Of a DNA stretch of 24,695 bases, positions 1-6,041 are shown one piece after another. The notes under the pieces were generated by a model that was not told the DNA's origin, made no database searches, and saw only the letters and a list, made by a program, of their open reading frames with translations. The position numbers and the translations under genes are program-made. Source of the stretch: JAHFRG01 sp036522275 (GTDB lineage Bacteria > Pseudomonadota > Gammaproteobacteria > Burkholderiales > JAHFRG01); assembly GCA_036522275.1 (NCBI GenBank), contig DATDGC010000102.1, positions 1 through 24,695 of the forward strand, given 5' to 3'. How positions within the stretch are numbered: position 1 is the stretch's first letter; each line of letters opens with the position of its first letter.

Positions 1-270
1 CCGCGCCCGCCTTCCGCGGCGGCGATCACGGCGGTCGTGTACATGGGCGTCGCCGCGTCGGTGCTCGCATTCATCTGCTGGAACCGCGGCGTAGCGGTGG
101 TGGGAGCGAACGCGGCCGGCTTCACCATCCACCTGCTGCCCGCGTTCGGCACGCTGCTCGCGATCACGCTGCTCGGGGAAAGCTTTCAGGCCTTTCACGC
201 TGCCGGCATCGCGACGATTCTCGCGGGCGTGCTGCTCGCGACGCTCGCGGGACCGGGAAAGAAAATCTGA
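1..270 (+). CDS. EamA/DMT-family transporter, C-terminal part (5' truncated by window)
   Basis: The frame is open from base 1 to a TGA at 268-270, so the start lies outside the window. About 89 residues are visible. They form three hydrophobic segments: one around ITAVVYMGVAASVLAFICW, one around IHLLPAFGTLLAITLLGE, and one around AGIATILAGVLLATL. The pattern 'LLPAFGTLLAITLLGE' followed by a final 'GIATILAGV' helix is typical of the last helices of EamA (drug/metabolite transporter) proteins, which sit in the inner membrane and export small metabolites. The substrate cannot be inferred. It is the only supported plus-strand gene and it converges on the small minus-strand gene that ends at 277. 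Confidence 0.8.
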   Translation, partial: PRPPSAAAITAVVYMGVAASVLAFICWNRGVAVVGANAAGFTIHLLPAFGTLLAITLLGESFQAFHAAGIATILAGVLLATLAGPGKKI

Positions 271-276
271 TAGCGC

Positions 277-411
277 TCAGGGGCAGGGTTTGGTTACGGA
301 CCCCGGGACGCAATCCTGGATCCGCTGCGAACCGAGCTCGATCCCGAATACCGGCCCATTGGAGCAAGCGGAACAGCAGAGACAGGCCAGCAGGACAATT
401 AACCGGATCAT
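277..411 (-). CDS. Small putative lipoprotein, 44 aa
   Basis: The predicted protein begins MIRLIVLLACLCCSACSNG, a charged residue followed by a hydrophobic stretch and cysteines. This resembles a type II signal peptide, with either LLAC or CSAC as the lipobox. The mature part would be only about 25-35 residues and has further cysteines. I placed the start at the ATG at 411, because a longer open frame up to 471 would translate tRNA-Pro sequence. It lies 15 bases downstream of tRNA-Pro on the same strand. No family is recognised and it could be a chance open frame. The signal-like N-terminus is the only positive evidence. Confidence 0.4.
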   Translation of the reverse strand: MIRLIVLLACLCCSACSNGPVFGIELGSQRIQDCVPGSVTKPCP

Positions 412-425
412 GATGTTGCGATCAA

Positions 426-503
<78 letters not shown>

Positions 504-524
504 AGGTCAAAAATTATACCAGAA

Positions 525-884
525 TTAGTGCTGCAGAATTTCGAGTACGCTCCTGATCTCGCGGCGCACCAAAGCCAAATCGAATTTACCCGGCTGGGCG
601 GGTTTCTCAGGAATGCCCGCGGTTACGTCGAGGCGGTTGCGCGCCCCGCTGATGGTGAAGCCCTCTTCGTAGAGCAGTTCGCGGATGCGGCGAATCAGCA
701 ACACTTCATGATGTTGGTAGTAGCGCCGGTTGCCGCGGCGCTTGACGGGCTTGAGCTGGGTGAACTCCTGTTCCCAGTAGCGCAGAACATGCGGCTTGAC
801 GCCGCATAATTCGCTCACCTCACCGATGGTAAAGTAACGCTTGGCCGGAATCGGCGGAAGTGTTTCTTTACGATTTGCTTCCAT
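525..884 (-). CDS. MerR-family transcriptional regulator, 119 aa
   Basis: A winged-helix MerR DNA-binding domain covers about residues 16-85: YFTIGEVSELCGVKPHVLRYWE is the helix-turn-helix, and NRRYYQHHEVLLIRRIRELL is the wing and following helix. The C-terminal part, about 35 residues, is short and has no metal-binding cysteine cluster, so no metal ligand can be proposed. Small MerR proteins of this type commonly follow ihfA in betaproteobacteria. The ATG at 884 lies inside the end of ihfA, with a 17-base overlap, so translation is probably coupled. The start sits in the short inverted repeat GGTAG(A6G)CTACC and has no clear Shine-Dalgarno sequence, which supports coupling. The target genes are unknown. 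Confidence 0.9.
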   Translation of the reverse strand: MEANRKETLPPIPAKRYFTIGEVSELCGVKPHVLRYWEQEFTQLKPVKRRGNRRYYQHHEVLLIRRIRELLYEEGFTISGARNRLDVTAGIPEKPAQPGKFDLALVRREIRSVLEILQH

Positions 885-1170
885 GGTAGCTTTTTTCTAC
901 CAGCGCTTTGAGCTTCTGGCTGGCGTGGAAGGTCACCACGCGCCGTGCGGTGATGGGGATTTCCTCCCCGGTCTTGGGATTTCTGCCCGGGCGCTGCGGT
1001 TTGTCGCGCAACTGGAAATTGCCGAATCCGGAGAGTTTTACGCTTTCCCCGTTTTCCAATGCGACGCGCACTTCCTCAAAAAACGATTCCACCATGTCCT
1101 TGGCTTCCCGCTTGTTCAGGCCGACTTTTTCAAACAGCAAATCAGCCAGCTCGGCTTTGGTTAGTGTCAT
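868..1170 (-). CDS. ihfA: Integration host factor subunit alpha
   Basis: This 100-residue protein begins MTLTKAELADLLFEKVGLNK and is a full-length member of the HU/IHF family. The signature GFGNFQLRDKPQRPGRNPKTGE contains the proline of the RNPKTG beta arm, which intercalates in the DNA minor groove. IHF-alpha pairs with IHF-beta to bend DNA sharply at specific sites in promoters and recombination complexes. The ATG at 1170 was chosen over an upstream open frame because it follows GGGGG at good spacing and matches the family N-terminus. It starts 10 bases after pheT, as in the conserved pheST-ihfA arrangement of proteobacteria. Confidence 0.97.
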   Translation of the reverse strand: MTLTKAELADLLFEKVGLNKREAKDMVESFFEEVRVALENGESVKLSGFGNFQLRDKPQRPGRNPKTGEEIPITARRVVTFHASQKLKALVEKSYHGSKS

Positions 1171-1180
1171 ATTTTCCCCC

Positions 1181-3538
1181 CTAGGTACGTAACTTGGCGT
1201 GGTATTGTTGCTGCAGAATTTGAACCAGTTGCGCGATCGCCGCCTCAACCTCGGCGTCGGTCATTGTTTTTTGAGTATCTTGCAATAATACGCGGAATGC
1301 AAGACTTTTTTTACCAGAATCAACACCTTCGCCCTGGTACAGGTCAAACAAGGCGATTTCGGTAACTTGGGGCGGCCGTTTGGCGCGCAAACCCTCCAAA
1401 ATGGACTGCACGCTTAAGCCTGCATCCACTACTACCGCAATATCGCGCCGCACCAACGGGAATTTTGACACTTCCTCGATCTGCGGCAATGCGCGGGCGG
1501 TGAGCGCATCAAGTTCCACTTCAAACAGGAGCGGCGCCCGTGGCAGCTGGTACTTGTGCTGCCATTTGGGATGGAGTTCCCCAAGCCAGCCCACGGGTTT
1601 ATCGCCTAGCCACACTTGCGCCGATTTTCCGGGATGCAGCGCCGCATGCTCAGCTTTCACAAACCGTGGATTGTCAGGCCAGAACAGGGTCTCAATGTCG
1701 CTTTTGATATCGAAGAAATCCACCGGGCGCGCGGCGGCACCCCATTGCTCCGGAAGGCTGTCCCCGTAGGCAAGACCGCCGAGTTTTTCGGGCTGCGCGT
1801 AATTTGCGCCGGCGGCAGCGAAACAACGCCCGATCTCAAATAGACGTATCCGCGGCTGCTTGTGGCTGAGATTGAAGCGCAGGCAGTCGATCAGGCTTCC
1901 GGCCAGGCTGGAACGCATAACGCTCAGGTGGCTGGCAAGCGGGTTTTTGAGCCGAACCGGATCGGCATTGCCGCAGAAATCCTGCTCCCATTGCTCATCC
2001 ACAAAACTGTAGCTGATGATTTCCTGGTAATCGCGCGTGACCAGAATCCCGCGCAGCATAGCGACATCGCGGCGGAGCTCGGAGTCAGGAAGCATGTTCT
2101 GCGCGGCTTTGGGCAAGCTTGCGGGTATTGCTTCGTAGCCGTGTATTCTGGCCAGCTCCTCGATCAAATCTTCCTCAATGGCCAGATCAAAGCGGTAGCT
2201 ATGTGGAGTCACATAAAACGCCTCGTGGTCTTCGGCAAAACTGAATTGCAAACGGCGCAGCAAGCTGCCCACCTGCTCCTTATCCAGCATGATGCCCAGA
2301 ATTCGCTGCGCGCGCGCCACTCTCAGCTGTATCGGGTCGCGCTTGGGCAAAGCGTGGCTGGCTTCGGTTACCGGTCCCGCTTTACCGCCGCAAATCTGCA
2401 AAATCAATTGCGTGGCGCGTTCCAGCGAATCGCGGGTCATGGCAAAATCCACGCCGCGCTCAAAACGTTGCGAAGAGTCGGTGGCGAAACCCAAAATGCG
2501 CGGTTTTCCCGCAATCATTTCGGGGCTAAAGAACGCGCTCTCAAGAAACATGTCGCGCGTCTGCGTGCCGACCGCGCTTTCCTGCCCGCCCATGATCCCG
2601 GCAAGCGCCAGCGGCTTTGCGTCGTCGGCAATTACCAGCAGTCCCGGGATCAGCGCCAGTTTTTTATCGTTGAGGAGCAGCAGCTCCTCTCCCTTGCGCG
2701 CATATCGCACAGTGATGCCCCCCTTGATTCTTGCGAGATCGAAAGCGTGCAACGGCTGGCCCAGTTCCATCATCACGTAGTTGGTAATGTCCACGATGGC
2801 GCTCAAGCTCCGCAAGCCGCTGCGCTCCAGCCTGCGCACCATCCATGAAGGTGTCGCGGCAGCCGGGTTGACGCCGTGCACCACCCTGCCGCAGTAACGC
2901 GGGCAGGCTTCAGGCTCATTCACTTTCACTTGCAGGCTGTCGTTGATTTCCACCGGGGAGGGCGCGACTCGTTCGATTTTCAGGCTGGTTACGGTAATCG
3001 CCGCAGCTTCGCGCGCCACGCCGGCAACGCTCATGCAATCGGCTCGGTTAGGGGTAAGTTTGAGCGTGAATATCTTGTCATCGAGCTCGAGGTATTGGCG
3101 AATGTCCGCGCCTACCGGCGCATCCTCAGGCAGCGCGAGCAGCCCCGAGCCTTCTCCGGACAGGCCCAATTCGCGCGCCGAACAGAGCATGCCCGAGGAT
3201 TCCGCCCCTCGCACCATGGTTTTTTTGATGGTAAGGCCCGGAAGCCTGGCGCCTTCCAGCGCGCATGGAGCTTTCATTCCCGCTTTCACATTCGGCGCGC
3301 CGCAGACGATGCTGAGCGCAGCACCGGCGCCCACGCTGACCTCGCAAAGGCTCAGTCGGTCGGCATCAGCATGCTTTTTGACCGACATCACTTGCGCCAC
3401 CACCACCTTGTCGAATGCCGGCGCGACAGGCTCCAGCGCCTCCACTTCCACTCCCGACATGGTGAGCAGCTCGGCGAGCTCGCCGCTTGCGCGCGGCGGA
3501 TTCACAAAAGTGCGCAGCCAGTTTTCGGAAAACTTCAT
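1181..3538 (-). CDS. pheT: Phenylalanyl-tRNA synthetase beta subunit
   Basis: The 785-residue protein starts MKFSENWLRTFVNP and is close to the usual ~795. Domains in order are an N-terminal tRNA-binding OB fold (about 40-150, with VVVAQVMSVKKHADADRLSLCEV), the B3/4 editing region (about 210-390), the B5 domain (about 400-475) and the catalytic-like core. The C-terminal anticodon-binding FDX-ACB domain (from about 690) has SKFPLVRRDIAVVVD. With PheS it forms the alpha2beta2 enzyme that charges tRNA-Phe and hydrolyses mischarged Tyr. The start codon lies at the edge of a tandem duplication that separates it from pheS by 211 bases, unusually wide for this gene pair. ihfA follows after 10 bases. 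Confidence 0.98.
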   Translation of the reverse strand: MKFSENWLRTFVNPPRASGELAELLTMSGVEVEALEPVAPAFDKVVVAQVMSVKKHADADRLSLCEVSVGAGAALSIVCGAPNVKAGMKAPCALEGARLPGLTIKKTMVRGAESSGMLCSARELGLSGEGSGLLALPEDAPVGADIRQYLELDDKIFTLKLTPNRADCMSVAGVAREAAAITVTSLKIERVAPSPVEINDSLQVKVNEPEACPRYCGRVVHGVNPAAATPSWMVRRLERSGLRSLSAIVDITNYVMMELGQPLHAFDLARIKGGITVRYARKGEELLLLNDKKLALIPGLLVIADDAKPLALAGIMGGQESAVGTQTRDMFLESAFFSPEMIAGKPRILGFATDSSQRFERGVDFAMTRDSLERATQLILQICGGKAGPVTEASHALPKRDPIQLRVARAQRILGIMLDKEQVGSLLRRLQFSFAEDHEAFYVTPHSYRFDLAIEEDLIEELARIHGYEAIPASLPKAAQNMLPDSELRRDVAMLRGILVTRDYQEIISYSFVDEQWEQDFCGNADPVRLKNPLASHLSVMRSSLAGSLIDCLRFNLSHKQPRIRLFEIGRCFAAAGANYAQPEKLGGLAYGDSLPEQWGAAARPVDFFDIKSDIETLFWPDNPRFVKAEHAALHPGKSAQVWLGDKPVGWLGELHPKWQHKYQLPRAPLLFEVELDALTARALPQIEEVSKFPLVRRDIAVVVDAGLSVQSILEGLRAKRPPQVTEIALFDLYQGEGVDSGKKSLAFRVLLQDTQKTMTDAEVEAAIAQLVQILQQQYHAKLRT

Positions 3539-3645
3539 AAAACTACGTCCGCCGATAAACGCCGATGGACGCCAATAAAATCAAAAATAGTTCTGTTTTT
3601 ATCTGCGTTCATCTGCGATTCAATTAAATTACTTTAAAAACCTTA
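3517..3645. repeat. Tandem duplication unit 1 (pheT start side)
   Basis: This 129-base unit aligns with the next unit (3646-3775) at roughly 80% identity by eye. On the minus strand it runs from a pheS-end-like sequence, through a hairpin made of repeated GCAGAT/GAACGC-type words, to the first codons of the real pheT. The words 'cgccgataaacgccgat' and 'atctgcgttcatctgcg' form an imperfect inverted repeat of about 20 bases per arm around 3550-3617. It probably arose by tandem duplication between short similarities in the pheS 3' end and the pheT 5' end. Confidence 0.8.
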
Positions 3646-3667
3646 GCCAGTTTTCAGAGAATGTCAT
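3629..3667 (-). pseudogene. Vestigial pheT start fused to pheS end (12-codon frame)
   Basis: The minus strand reads MTFSENWLRFLK and then TAA. The first nine residues match the start of pheT (MKFSENWLR). The tail, plus two in-frame codons after the stop, matches the end of pheS (LRFLKQFN). It sits exactly one duplication period (129 bases) upstream of the real pheT ATG. It is best read as the junction scar of the tandem duplication. A role as a tiny leader peptide is conceivable but unsupported, since it has only two Phe codons and no clear ribosome binding site. Confidence 0.6.
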
Positions 3668-3775
3668 AAAACAACGACCGCCGATAAACACCGATAGGCG
3701 CCGATAGAACCAAAATAAGCTCCGCGTTTAGCTGCGTTCATCTGCGGTTTCAATTGAATTGTTTTAAAAATCTGA
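3646..3775. repeat. Tandem duplication unit 2 (pheS end side)
   Basis: This is the second copy of the 129-130-base unit and includes the last codons of pheS. It contains the same hairpin-forming words, such as 'cgccgataaacaccgat' and 'gctgcgttcatctgcgg'. The pheS TGA (3752-3750) corresponds to the TGA at 3622-3620 of unit 1. The two units have drifted apart evenly, so the duplication is old rather than an assembly artefact. Confidence 0.8.
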
Positions 3776-4736
3776 GGTCGTTCTCAAAGAACAAGCGCAA
3801 ATCTTTTACGCCATAGCGCAGCATGGCCAGCCGGTCGGGGCCCAAACCAAAAGCGAATCCCTGATATTTTTCACTGTCGATATTGACGTATTTAAATACG
3901 TTGGGATGCACCATGCCGCATCCGCCCACTTCTAGCCAGCCCTCGCCAAAACTCATGTCAACTTCGGCGGAAGGCTCGGTGAACGGAAAAAACGACGGCC
4001 GGAAGCGCACTTTGAGATCTTCACGCTCGAAAAACCGCTGCAGGAATTCGCTCACCACGCCTTTTAAATCGGCAAAGCTCACCTGCTCATCCACCCACAG
4101 CCCCTCGATTTGATGGAACATCGGCGAATGAGTGGCGTCGGAATCCACCCGGTAAACGCGGCCCGGGGCGATGATTTTGAGCGGCGGCTTATGTTTTTCC
4201 ATGTAGCGTATCTGAATCGGCGAGGTGTGCGTTCTGAGCAGGTGCTTGCCGTCCTCCAGATAAAACGTGTCATGCATGGAGCGCGCCGGATGATTTTCCG
4301 GCTGATTGAGCGCAGTGAAATTGTAATAATCAGTTTCGATTTCCGGCCCTTCGGCGATCATGAAACCCATCGACTTGAACAGCGTCTCCATGCGCTCCAG
4401 CGTGCGGGTCACCGGATGCAAGCCCCCCACCCCCAGCCCGCGGCCGGGGAGAGTCACATCCAGCACATCCTGTGCAAGCTGCGTCTCCAGCTTGCGCGCA
4501 TTGAGCGCGTTTCGCCGCTCTTGCAGCGCCGCCTCCAAAGTTTCCTTGGCCTGATTGATGCGTTGGCCTTCGGCCGGCCGTTGTTTAGCGGGAAGCTTGC
4601 CCAGGCTTTTTAACAGCTCGGTCAGCACCCCGGATTTGCCAAGATAGCGCGCCTTCACCTGCTCAAGCGCAGCAGCATCTTCAGTACGCTTAAATTGCGC
4701 TAACGCTTCGTGGAGAATGGCGTCGAGATTCTGCAT
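3750..4736 (-). CDS. pheS: Phenylalanyl-tRNA synthetase alpha subunit
   Basis: The 328-residue protein begins MQNLDAILHEALAQFKRTED and matches the usual length of about 327. An N-terminal coiled-coil tRNA-binding region covers about 1-90. The class II catalytic core follows, with GRGLGVGGLHPVTRTLERM, HPARSMHDTFYL, the motif 2 region RVYRVDSDATHSPMFHQIEG and the motif 3 region GFAFGLGPDRLAMLRYG. It binds ATP and phenylalanine and forms Phe-AMP within alpha2beta2 PheRS. The ATG at 4736 fits the family N-terminus, although its Shine-Dalgarno is weak; the frame runs open further upstream without a better start. It follows rplT by 49 bases, and a hairpin occupies that gap. Confidence 0.97.
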   Translation of the reverse strand: MQNLDAILHEALAQFKRTEDAAALEQVKARYLGKSGVLTELLKSLGKLPAKQRPAEGQRINQAKETLEAALQERRNALNARKLETQLAQDVLDVTLPGRGLGVGGLHPVTRTLERMETLFKSMGFMIAEGPEIETDYYNFTALNQPENHPARSMHDTFYLEDGKHLLRTHTSPIQIRYMEKHKPPLKIIAPGRVYRVDSDATHSPMFHQIEGLWVDEQVSFADLKGVVSEFLQRFFEREDLKVRFRPSFFPFTEPSAEVDMSFGEGWLEVGGCGMVHPNVFKYVNIDSEKYQGFAFGLGPDRLAMLRYGVKDLRLFFENDLRFLKQFN

Positions 4737-4751
4737 GTTGATGATTGCAAC

Positions 4752-4769
4752 AGGAGGCCGGCGCCTCCT
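4752..4769 (-). promoter_or_regulatory. Hairpin between rplT and pheS
   Basis: On the minus strand AGGAGGC-gccg-GCCTCCT forms a perfect 7-bp GC-rich stem with a 4-base loop. It lies 16 bases behind the rplT stop codon and 15 bases before the pheS ATG. No U-tract follows, so it is not a typical terminator. It buries the only strong AGGAGG sequence in the gap, and could be a processing or translational control structure for pheS. The role is inference. Confidence 0.45.
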
Positions 4770-4785
4770 TTTGGCTCGCCGGATA

Positions 4786-5145
4786 TCAGGTGCGGAGGTT
4801 GGCTTTTGCCTGTTCTGCGATTTTGGCAAAGGCCGGTTTGTCGAACACCGCGATATCGGCAAGCACTTTGCGATCCATTTGTATCGCGGCCTTCTTCAAA
4901 CCGTTCATGAATACACTGTAGGACAGACCGCATTCGCGCGCCGCGGCATTGATGCGCGCAATCCACAACGAGCGGAACTGTCGCTTGCGATTGCGGCGGT
5001 CGCGGTAGGCATACTGCCCGGCCTTCATCACCGCTTCTTTGGCTATCCGGTAAACGTTCTTGCGGCGGCCGCGGTAACCTTTGGCCTTGGCGAACAATTT
5101 CTTGTGGCGTGCGCGCGCTGGTACGCCTCGTTTGACTCTTGGCAT
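4786..5145 (-). CDS. rplT: 50S ribosomal protein L20
   Basis: The 119-residue, strongly basic protein begins MPRVKRGVPARARHKKLFA and contains KGYRGRRKNVYRIAKEAVMKA and RDRRNRKRQFRSLWIARINAA, all hallmark L20 sequences. L20 binds 23S rRNA early in assembly of the large subunit. Its length matches the family (117-119). It starts 9 bases after rpmI, in the conserved infC-rpmI-rplT order. In E. coli L20 represses this operon through an RNA pseudoknot; I could not identify an equivalent here. Confidence 0.98.
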   Translation of the reverse strand: MPRVKRGVPARARHKKLFAKAKGYRGRRKNVYRIAKEAVMKAGQYAYRDRRNRKRQFRSLWIARINAAARECGLSYSVFMNGLKKAAIQMDRKVLADIAVFDKPAFAKIAEQAKANLRT

Positions 5146-5154
5146 GGGTTTTCC

Positions 5155-5352
5155 TTAGCCGTACGGCAACATGGCGCGCACCGACGCCTGGTCGCTGAAA
5201 TCCACGGCGGTGCTGCCGCGCAACTGGCGTTTATTCTTGGTGGTTCTTTTGGTCAGAATGTGGCGCTTGAATGCCTGCGAGCGCTTGAGGCTGCCGCTTC
5301 CGCGCACTTTAAAGCGCTTGGCCGCAGCTTTCTTGGTCTTCATTTTGGGCAT
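5155..5352 (-). CDS. rpmI: 50S ribosomal protein L35
   Basis: The 65-residue basic protein begins MPKMKTKKAAAKRFKVRGSG and contains SLKRSQAFKRHILTKRTTKNKRQLRG, as expected for L35, a small late-assembling protein of the large ribosomal subunit. The ATG is preceded by AGGAG at good spacing. It is separated from infC by 147 bases. That gap holds a long inverted repeat and possibly a separate promoter. Confidence 0.97.
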   Translation of the reverse strand: MPKMKTKKAAAKRFKVRGSGSLKRSQAFKRHILTKRTTKNKRQLRGSTAVDFSDQASVRAMLPYG

Positions 5353-5438
5353 GATTACTCCTATTTTAATATGGCGCTGGGTGGCCCCTGGCAGGGACGC
5401 TTTATAACCCGGACACCACTTGTTCTATTGCAACCGAA

Positions 5439-5492
5439 CCGCAGAGACGCAGAGCAAACTAAAAATTCCGCAATTCCTCTACGCCTCTGCGG
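5439..5492. repeat. Inverted repeat between infC and rpmI
   Basis: The arms CCGCAGAGACGCAGAGC (5439-5455) and CCTCTACGCCTCTGCGG (5476-5492) are complementary at 14 of 17 positions around a 20-base loop. The structure lies 8 bases behind the infC stop codon. No U-tract follows on the minus strand, so it is not an obvious terminator. The internally repetitive GCAGAG words recall the repetitive GCAGAT words in the pheS-pheT gap, so both may belong to a dispersed family of hairpin repeats. Confidence 0.65.
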
Positions 5493-5499
5493 TAAAAAA

Positions 5500-6018
5500 C
5501 TATTTTTTCTTCGGCGACAGCACCATCACAATCTGCCGCCCTTCCATTTTGGGAAACTGCTCGACCACCCCGTAGCTGTCGAGATCCGTTCGCACACGCT
5601 GCAACAGTCGCATGCCAAACTCCTGGTGCGCCATCTCGCGGCCGCGGAAGCGCAGCGTCACCTTGGTCTTGTCCCCTTCCTCGAGGAAACGGATCAGGTT
5701 GCGGAGCTTGATCTGGTAGTCGCCTTCACTGGTGCTGGGGCGAAACTTGATTTCTTTGACCTGGATTTGCTTTTGCTTGAGTTTGGCTTCGTGCCTCTTC
5801 TTGGCTTCGCGGTACTTGAACTTGCCGAAATCCATCAGCCGGCACACCGGAGGTTTCGCCAGCGGCGCGATTTCCACCAGATCTGTTTCCGCTTCTTCCG
5901 CCATGGTATTGGCGGCGGCTATACTCACAATGCCAACCTGCTCGCCTTTGATGCCAATCAGGCGAACCTCGGGCGCGTTAATCTCACCGTTGATCCGCAG
6001 CTCTTTTTCCTGAGCGAT
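5500..6018 (-). CDS. infC: Translation initiation factor IF-3 (probable ATC start)
   Basis: The protein, about 172 residues, has the IF3-N domain (RINGEINAPEVRLIGIKGEQ), the linker (KPPVCRLMDFGKFKYREAKK) and the IF3-C domain (VKEIKFRPSTSEGDYQIKLRN through KMEGRQIVMVLSP). IF-3 binds the 30S subunit, prevents premature 50S joining and checks the start codon. No ATG or GTG lies near the expected N-terminus. A TTG at 6030 overlaps the Shine-Dalgarno itself. The ATC at 6018 stands 5 bases after GGAGG (6028-6024) and gives the N-terminus (M)AQEKELRINGE. E. coli infC starts with the rare AUU, through which IF-3 represses itself, so the same control is likely here. It follows thrS by 23 bases. Confidence 0.95.
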   Translation of the reverse strand: MAQEKELRINGEINAPEVRLIGIKGEQVGIVSIAAANTMAEEAETDLVEIAPLAKPPVCRLMDFGKFKYREAKKRHEAKLKQKQIQVKEIKFRPSTSEGDYQIKLRNLIRFLEEGDKTKVTLRFRGREMAHQEFGMRLLQRVRTDLDSYGVVEQFPKMEGRQIVMVLSPKKK

Positions 6019-6041
6019 AACGTCCTCCAAGCAATCAAAAA

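Noticed and set aside
3629..3667. Phe attenuation leader peptide for pheT
   Set aside because: Only two Phe codons are present, and the frame is explained by the duplication junction; no terminator/antiterminator pair with a T-run follows.
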